Shown piece after piece: positions 59,501 to 64,000 of a stretch of DNA of 64,000 bases (position 1 is the stretch's first letter; every line of letters starts with the position of its first letter). The stretch is from Rhynchopus sp. YZ270_cl-10 (taxonomy: Eukaryota; Euglenozoa; Diplonemea; Diplonemida; Diplonemidae): NCBI GenBank assembly GCA_964035575.1, contig OZ037908.1:248001-312000 (forward strand), written 5' to 3'. Position numbers and translations under genes: made by a program. Under the pieces are notes generated by a model. That model made no database searches, was not told the DNA's origin, and saw nothing but the letters and a program-made list of their open reading frames with translations.

Positions 59501-62500
59501 GGGAATCAGTGATGGCGCTGTGAGACGCACTCGCACTTGTCACAGTTGCATCTTCGTCATCACTTGTACACAGACTCATCGCGTCAGACTCAAGTGCGCT
59601 CGGTTTTGACTCCTGCCCGATGAACGAGTCTGTGCCTGCGCGGTCTGGAGAATGGTTCATTGTGGTGTGTGTACGAGTGAGAGCGCTCACTGCCTCGCAC
59701 GGTTCACCACCTGACGCAGAAGACAACAATGGCTCGGGTGAGGCGGCACGTTCCACCGAAGGGAACCGTGGCACATCATCTGGATCAATGTCAAGGGTGT
59801 CGAACAGCTCCTTCATCACGTGATCCTTCAAACCCACACACTGAGCGATCCAGATGAGTATGTGCGAGTGCAGGTTGCCGTGCGCGTTCGTCTCGTTGCA
59901 ACCAAACATCGCTGCAATGTCCATAAAACACCCCGCAGTACGTGTCGCAAGGTCATCCCACTGGTCGTGCTTGAGCATGTGGTCACTGGGTGCGTCCTGC
60001 ACAGTTTTCACGCCAAGCAGGGTTTCGTGGAGCAGTTTCATGGAGGTGTGAAAGCGGGTGCAGTGTCCAACCGGGTCGTAAGCCTGCGTTTTGTTCATCT
60101 CCGAAAGCGACGGAAGCTCAGGCTCAGTGTCGGTGTTGTACGTCTCTGCCTTCTGTGTGTGCATGTACCGCGCCAACTCGTTCCGCACGGTGATGTTGGG
60201 CGTGATGTACAAGTCGGGCGGGCCGAAGTACATCATCAACGCAACAATGCTGCACCGCAAGGACACACGACTCCCAAGCGACCCAATCACATTCGCCTCG
60301 GAAAAGTTCAGTGCGCGGAACATTTCCTTGATGGCGGGGTGCACGGAATCCGACACAAGAGCGTCACGCAGCGAGTCGTGGTCCTTAAGCGTCGTTATCG
60401 CTTCGCTGAACTCACGGGGGTTTGCAACCAGGCTGTCCACAGTGGCCCTAACACGTGTGAAAGAGGCGCGTTTCACGTGTACGCGGGCACTGCGGAGCGA
60501 GTCCAGGCGTGAAACCAAATTGTGCACCACACACAAAAAGGTGAAGCTGCGTCTGAAGCGCGGAGCGGGTGCACTATACGCGTCGAACGAAGATTCATCT
60601 TCCTCCAAAATCGGGTCATTCGCAGTCTGAACAGACCCATACTCCAGTTCCTCGCGTTGCAAAAGCACAGCCCCCCATTCGCGGAGTGAGAGTGGTGTCT
60701 TGCGTTTCTGGTACGGAGTGCCCTCTGTGCCGTACGGAAACAAGTGCGGAAACGCCCTGGGCCAGAAGGTGTCATCGTACTGCGACAGAGGGCTGCTCTG
60801 GTCCACAGTCAAGATGTACTTCGCGTTCCTGTTCCCGTCAGTGCTCGCAGCAGAAGCAGCAGAAGCAGCAGCAGCAGCAGCAGCCACAGCTTTTCCACCA
60901 CTACCGGTCGACGCAGTCTCCCACGCATCATCAACGTCCCTTTCGAAGCTGCTCACTGCTTCCTTGTACTTGTCCACAAAAGTCTGGTTGAGGTACTCGA
61001 TGATTTTCGCATCATCGCTGCACACGTTGCGGAGGTCGTTCACAAGCTGCTGGAGGGCAGGGTTGCGGTTCAGGCATTCATCCAGAGAAGAAGTGGAGGG
61101 TTCGTGGACGAAGTGGAAGGTGTCGCTGCCGGGGCTGTCATCACGAAGGGTACGATAGATGTCCCCATCGAAAAACTTCCGGAACTGCTCCCGGATGGCC
61201 TCGTTGCCAGGGTCGTCAACGCTAAAGAGCGAACAGGTGTCGGCTTTGTTCAGCTCCTCATCCCGCATGCGAATGTCGTCGCAGCGCACGTCGGTGTAGA
61301 CCCCAGAATGCCTCTTCAGGAAGGTGAAGGCATCGCGAAAGTCAGACGTGTCGATCTTTTGCCAGCGACGCACCTTGTTGAGGATCTCGTGTCCCTGTCC
61401 GTCTGCTGCACCAGAACTCCAGATGACAAGAAAGTGGTCATCAAGAACGCTTTGCGGAGGAGGGACAGTGTCAGACGCGGCAACTGCGTGTGTGGGCAGT
61501 ATGGCCGTGTTTCCCTGCAGACCACGCCCGCCGTCAGGGTGTTCACGCAGCCGCGTCACCTTCATGTAAGGGACAGCAGTTGCAACGAACTTGGTCAGGT
61601 CGTCAGACGCGTTGCAAAACACCTGCGGAAGACGGCCGAAGAAGAGACCGTTCGCAATGGCAGCGGCGGGCATCTTCCCTGCTGCGGCTGCGCCTATCGG
61701 CCACGTTCGCAGTGTCCCCAAGCAGTCTCTGCAAGCCTGCGGGTGTACGCCAGCTGCGAGACCCGTCATCGCCTTCTTGTGCAACAACAAGCGGCAGCCG
61801 TCCACAACAACACACGAAAGCGACAACTCATGCATACTGAGCCTACTAGTCGCATTTGAGTATACGAATGACGAGTAGTAGGTCTCAGGAGAGAAGGCGT
61901 CTGCGAAAGCAGGGTGCGCAGACAGGAACTGCTTCGCATCAAACGGCTGCATCTCGTGCGTCTCTGTCAGGCGAGCACACACAACGCAACCTGACTTCGA
62001 GCGAGTGTGTCCACCAGGTTGCTGCAACCCACCTGCGAAGCTTGCCAGCAGTTCACGCCACACCACCGGATCCGCATCAGGGGGGTTCCCAGCTGACCGC
62101 CAGTACAGCACTTTGCTTCGGTACACACGGTGCCCTCCGTGCGAATCCCGGATGTGCTCATCAAGCACCTTTGATGACGCGCAATCAAAGGTGCAGAGGA
62201 GGCAACCGTTCTCTACCCTTTGCCGCGTCGGAGCGCTGGTTCCCCCAAAAAGCCTCTCAGCGAAGGTCTCATGCGCGCTCCGGATGTGGGCCACCATAAC
62301 AGGCTCACATGCACTCGAGAAGAGACAGGCAGGTTCAGTCTCTGAGCCGGGGTATGGGCACACAGTAGTCAACACACGACTACTAGGAGTGCTGCCGCTG
62401 CCGCCGCCGCCGCCGCCACCGTCGCCACCAGAGCCACCGCCGACACCGGCGCCACCGTCGCCACCAGAACCAGCACCGCCACCACCGCCACCACCGCCAC

Positions 62501-63083
62501 CACCGCCACCACCGCCACCACCGCCACCACCGCCACCACCGCCACCGCCGCCAATATAACCAGCAGTTGGGATCGCAACACCACTCACATCAGGACGTTG
62601 ACAGTCAGAGGAAGAGGTAACCCAGTGCATGTTCAGGGACTTCATACTGTCGAATGTCCCGTGGCACTGCTCACACTGGAATCCGCTTCTTTGTGACGTA
62701 GTTGTGTTAGGTGTTGACTCGGAATGTACTGAGGTCACATGACAGTCGTAACCATCAGTACCAATCCATGCGTGGCAGCTATTGCACCTCGTTACGGTCT
62801 TGTCCTTGTGACACTGACCCTGTGGCAGCTTGCACCATCCCTTGCTCTCACGTGCACTGCGATGCCTCCCAACACCCTGTTCACTCTTGAATGTTCCCCT
62901 GCACGAGAGACATGTCAGGGTCGTATCGTCCTCGTCGTCATCTTCGGATTCTTCGTCTTCTTCTTCTTCTTCTTCTTCTTCGAATTCTTCATCTTCTTCT
63001 TCTTCTTCCCTCGACCCCTCGCTCCCCTTCGACCCCTGCGACGCCTCGCTCTCGCTCCCCTGCGACCCCTCGTATTCGTCCAT
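53511..63083 (-). CDS. Helitron Rep-helicase with UIM and OTU protease, copy C
   Basis: This 3190-residue protein has the same translation as copy B (36701-46273), with the same fingers, HUH/two-tyrosine Rep, PIF1-type helicase, ubiquitin-interacting motif and OTU protease. It keeps the poly-Gly and acidic Ser/Glu low-complexity tracts without length change, which normally drift quickly, so copying must be very recent if both loci are real. It is followed by the same flank with the 261-bp repeats and preceded by the same poly-T leader. It is the second apparently intact autonomous gene in the window. Confidence 0.94.
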   Translation of the reverse strand: MDEYEGSQGSESEASQGSKGSEGSREEEEEDEEFEEEEEEEEDEESEDDDEDDTTLTCLSCRGTFKSEQGVGRHRSARESKGWCKLPQGQCHKDKTVTRCNSCHAWIGTDGYDCHVTSVHSESTPNTTTSQRSGFQCEQCHGTFDSMKSLNMHWVTSSSDCQRPDVSGVAIPTAGYIGGGGGGGGGGGGGGGGGGGGGGGGGGAGSGGDGGAGVGGGSGGDGGGGGGGSGSTPSSRVLTTVCPYPGSETEPACLFSSACEPVMVAHIRSAHETFAERLFGGTSAPTRQRVENGCLLCTFDCASSKVLDEHIRDSHGGHRVYRSKVLYWRSAGNPPDADPVVWRELLASFAGGLQQPGGHTRSKSGCVVCARLTETHEMQPFDAKQFLSAHPAFADAFSPETYYSSFVYSNATSRLSMHELSLSCVVVDGCRLLLHKKAMTGLAAGVHPQACRDCLGTLRTWPIGAAAAGKMPAAAIANGLFFGRLPQVFCNASDDLTKFVATAVPYMKVTRLREHPDGGRGLQGNTAILPTHAVAASDTVPPPQSVLDDHFLVIWSSGAADGQGHEILNKVRRWQKIDTSDFRDAFTFLKRHSGVYTDVRCDDIRMRDEELNKADTCSLFSVDDPGNEAIREQFRKFFDGDIYRTLRDDSPGSDTFHFVHEPSTSSLDECLNRNPALQQLVNDLRNVCSDDAKIIEYLNQTFVDKYKEAVSSFERDVDDAWETASTGSGGKAVAAAAAAASAASAASTDGNRNAKYILTVDQSSPLSQYDDTFWPRAFPHLFPYGTEGTPYQKRKTPLSLREWGAVLLQREELEYGSVQTANDPILEEDESSFDAYSAPAPRFRRSFTFLCVVHNLVSRLDSLRSARVHVKRASFTRVRATVDSLVANPREFSEAITTLKDHDSLRDALVSDSVHPAIKEMFRALNFSEANVIGSLGSRVSLRCSIVALMMYFGPPDLYITPNITVRNELARYMHTQKAETYNTDTEPELPSLSEMNKTQAYDPVGHCTRFHTSMKLLHETLLGVKTVQDAPSDHMLKHDQWDDLATRTAGCFMDIAAMFGCNETNAHGNLHSHILIWIAQCVGLKDHVMKELFDTLDIDPDDVPRFPSVERAASPEPLLSSASGGEPCEAVSALTRTHTTMNHSPDRAGTDSFIGQESKPSALESDAMSLCTSDDEDATVTSASASHSAITDSPLSACVEPVQWTPVDADSLDKPVRVYDARSCFDVLLEFCDKTEAFVQAVQFEGLAQAARLLEQEEYVGIPLTDQQKRLTTEDTWTGSQLNVVRGGCELALVPEEPDRHIQLATSLGKTGPHFDFPLTGAALSQHPQYHTSRDMPQSVWNGMLFKDLRNTVIFSHVHTCKNTCFKTRKSLLSRLCRHRFYNTVEALMSGGEVGRFVVHGKALRDKVGVDENGRVASARDHPFVSNFHPVLSTALRCNVDVQTITVGLRSTLKNLQERLIDDNDNHSYYKAVQVAKSSFRSMLSDSIVISHYITGYITKSAPSAAPLFDVMRFVASSYYKNVAKHKNTAISAKEAQYKKHATLLTTISQQLNRARIITAPEMCSHLIFHYEHYSTHSFWRIYISSLLSHAMDSQDAARKNKADEATGPADELLTLLQKRYTVKAVGDAEDAHCEDWGSDEQGSDADAKTATPTPPIAVHLSSGWLDYLHRGDHELLRDMSFYVYSLHVRRVETPRGKILDGETEFPFVRHHSAAKAGFHQKVRFPVTVVQVQGKRCPSETQDAEAQALYLLVLFMPIRCKHPDADRCNPLQDAMSPLHMDVGRNFSLTWKHFYYSVKREAVRADELLEKWRQYPSLAVFIRQPTLYSAFIARKVARNIRAISESQSRTVLTAGQVVRETQSNLPAQKDAAKYEFEGGDDLFSARAVQKEDETFPEEGLDFPFLNANSSDDNLLSTEAVMEKVGESARYFPQEQFRATEIAPFVQEDELCAVDEAEMEKMRDALSKIGVKEKEAANASIAPASFAAGIPRTRAEVIRYAAVLLVDLDILPTTLENVCDKDVAAALADGDCSWEGFGKKGDFGQFSACLLILQTVLKVVDLDYKPADQLRLVIQGEGGSGKSYIVTRFMKPLLIYAQMKLQTCAYSNSCAQSVGGVTIHKLCGATRDTEKISWTKLNTRMTQLWSSLQALVVDEMSLLPPQLLAWLNGREFQLRNISSAREHRSREGVMDSFGSIPIVIVMGDNMQHGPVGAMPVYADEMDPSLLDPQLKKGATDIVRGIQIYKYLMDDTVILTKLKRSKCTDLGELLSCMRRGVPLSDRVFDLFTTRYVDLDETAKKRPPVGCAKVFQTWAPANEMQVDHTVQMARKAGRVVYLIRPHDRLKRSMNSNDRNAGRLSGADAQKLALLSLNLTKHLPGMLALYKGMPVRLLRHCYQQLGIVKETVGVLVKILWRSVHAHEEEEASVKTPVMVVNTLPYALLIDFGEDAAPDVGYGKGHLLVKPHTCNLMFQSNEVVRQQFPLYPRDLRTSYSAQGHTLTPLFACPRSDGLIQSAAVLHGNKKRDTPLRPKPTKSTQITWQYAYVTLSRLGGNMATDLTHNFVYGLPSEFKEGTKPDYLVDGKSLTLRELLEMGPPAIIVDELIRLNENAKHTDQKYQKFAQDLHAEASKIPTDPTFTDTKKALFLRGLKMTAGFNFPKSREGPVPPHWRTTAWQQRRSNFVRSKPASKKAAKKASKPASKIVSKPPSKTASKPASKPASKSRTGQKRKREVTFAGVADTWMSSPRSPLQPPQKKASFTYNNDTDDPLLAVALALSKAELPQQQATAINDTSGWVHNSVVQPAERLDPSQLLATNVFSVPAIPLSDVYEDGPPGLDFLCMPGYENSVTVPTDEQGRFLPNKVTERTLRPRRTVGDGTCALHALLGQHLLDGCIVFSPGSIAETELRRTTRHHARRHALSRLQQDRTLFVSCASRMLSAELADKRDNFCVEEQAELTRLQMRRGSFVLQLVQEENLCTEDSDFFLEMRSVRSAHKQMSYTDFMQEVTAELCNEVYFASPVIRDAVQQFAPDQLSALDGAIALQRTAHDEKRDDFFFVGEGARAYNAKFLNPGHFLVDDEIEAVAVACDKAVILVQGGVWVCRVFNPNSTNLRVILQEGHSGSQTCHYSLLMQNQREPPMTSSPSPSQQSAVPRSLPENVGQGNAWNPPRSREELEALEIESLRRLSEYPENFN

Positions 63084-63090
63084 TGCAAGT

Positions 63091-63123
<33 letters not shown>

Positions 63124-63260
63124 ACATTTCATGCCTGTTTGATTTGTGAGTGAGTTGGCGAAGTAAAGAGATTGACAAGAGGATACTCAAAAATGGGGAA
63201 GGGGGTTTTCTTCTATTTCTTTCTTCTTATTCTCTTTGAGCGGTAAACAGAGCATTCACA
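63084..63260 (-). other. Helitron 5' leader, copy C
   Basis: Same as 46274-46450, with the long T tract (coding strand) next to the ATG. Confidence 0.45.
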
Positions 63261-64000
63261 GCAAAAAAGCAAGGTTCAGAGTGCATCCATACAAAAGATG
63301 CAAGGTTCAGAGTGCATCCATACAAAAGATGCAAGGTTCAGAGTGTATCCATAGTCCATAGTGTATCTTAAAAAAGGGAAGGGGACAAAAGGGGGGAGAT
63401 GAGTGCATCCATACAAAAGATACAAGGTTCAGAGTGCATCCATACAAAAGATGCAAGGTTCAGAGTGCATCCATACAAAAGATGCAAGGTTCAGAGTGCA
63501 TCCATACAAAAAAAAGCAAGGTTCAGAGTGCATCCATACAAAAGATGCAAGGTTCAGAGTGTATCCATAGTGTATCTTAAAAAAGGGAAGGGGACAAAAG
63601 GGGGGAGATGAGTGCATCCATACAAAAGATGCAAGGTTCAGAGTGCATCCATACAAAAGATGCAAGGTTCAGAGTGCATCCATACAAAAGATGCAAGGTT
63701 CAGAGTGCATCCATACAAAAAAAAGCAAGGTTCAGAGTGCATCCATACAAAAGATGCAAGGTTCAGAGTGTATCCATAGTGTATCTTAAAAAAGGGAAGG
63801 GGACAAAAGGGGGGAGATGAGTGCATCCATACAAAAGATGCAAGGTTCAGAGTGCATCCATACAAAAGATGCAAGGTTCAGAGTGCATCCATACAAAAGA
63901 TGCAAGGTTCAGAGTGCATCCATACAAAAAAAAGCAAGGTTCAGAGTGCATCCATACAAAAGATGCAAGGTTCAGAGTGTATCCATAGTGTATCTTAAAA
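63261..64000. repeat. 31-bp satellite, block 6, with 209-bp higher-order repeat
   Basis: From about 63395, groups of 31-bp units plus an A8 variant and the spacer AAAAAAGGGAAGGGGACAAA repeat with a 209-bp period, nearly three times, to the end of the window. The array is cut by the window edge. Confidence 0.92.

Larger units (their letters stand above)
51555..63260 (-). mobile_element. Helitron, copy C (~11.7 kb)
   Basis: Direct copy of 34745-46450, 16810 bp further on, starting exactly at the inferred 3' terminal motif. Its left neighbour is 228-bp satellite rather than the A/T module that adjoins copy B. Its right neighbour is the same 31-bp satellite as copy B, with identity continuing to 63511. 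Confidence 0.82.
51555..63511. repeat. 11957-bp direct repeat of 34745-46701
   Basis: Positions match at a constant offset of 16810. The only difference I noticed is T at 51978 against C at 35168. The repeat runs past the Helitron into shared 31-bp satellite, so it was copied together with its 5' flank. Confidence 0.93.

Overview
The window is non-coding-rich nuclear DNA of a eukaryote, most likely a protist or alga. It holds Helitron, hAT and tyrosine-recombinase retroelement genes, three satellite families and many A-tract/T-tract blocks, and no operons, ribosomal RNA, tRNA or recognisable host housekeeping gene. Open frames are GC-balanced and intronless, while the spacers are AT-rich with abrupt GC-rich hairpins. 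I cannot name the species from this sequence.

Layout. 1-1490 is a composite 31-bp satellite with a GC-rich insert. 1491-17870 is a 38-bp satellite of about 190 units, split in two by a tyrosine-recombinase retroelement (7856-17024, minus strand, order ORF1/Gag-like, recombinase, RT, RNase H). That retroelement is itself split by a complete hAT transposon (8877-13844). A second hAT with an intact transposase frame begins at 17870. A hairpin-rich stretch (22322-23400) leads into a 228-bp satellite (23383-26094). That satellite and the following 2.6 kb form the left arm of a 5.06-kb inverted repeat (23592-28655), whose right arm is 46491-51554. Between the arms and beyond them lie 31-bp satellite, a 4139-bp tandem duplication (30290-38567) and two nearly identical copies of a giant Helitron, each with a 3190-residue protein on the minus strand (36701-46273 and 53511-63083). 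The window ends in 31-bp satellite.

How the parts relate. The order of insertion can be read: the 38-bp satellite is oldest, the retroelement entered one unit without loss or duplication, and the hAT entered the retroelement with a 7-bp duplication. The hAT carries internal repeats homologous to the 31-bp satellite, linking satellite and transposon. Several dispersed blocks (A/T-tract modules, variable-stem palindromes) are shared by both hATs, the inverted arms and the Helitron flank, so the locus looks like a nest that has exchanged sequence repeatedly.

The most distinctive coding feature is the Helitron protein. It has N-terminal C2H2 fingers, a Rep endonuclease with HUH and paired tyrosines, a PIF1-type helicase, and at the C-terminus a ubiquitin-interacting motif followed by an OTU-type cysteine protease. 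A rearranged third copy leaves the UIM-OTU part as a separate open frame. The near-perfect large duplications could be very recent or could be assembly products; I cannot separate these from sequence alone.
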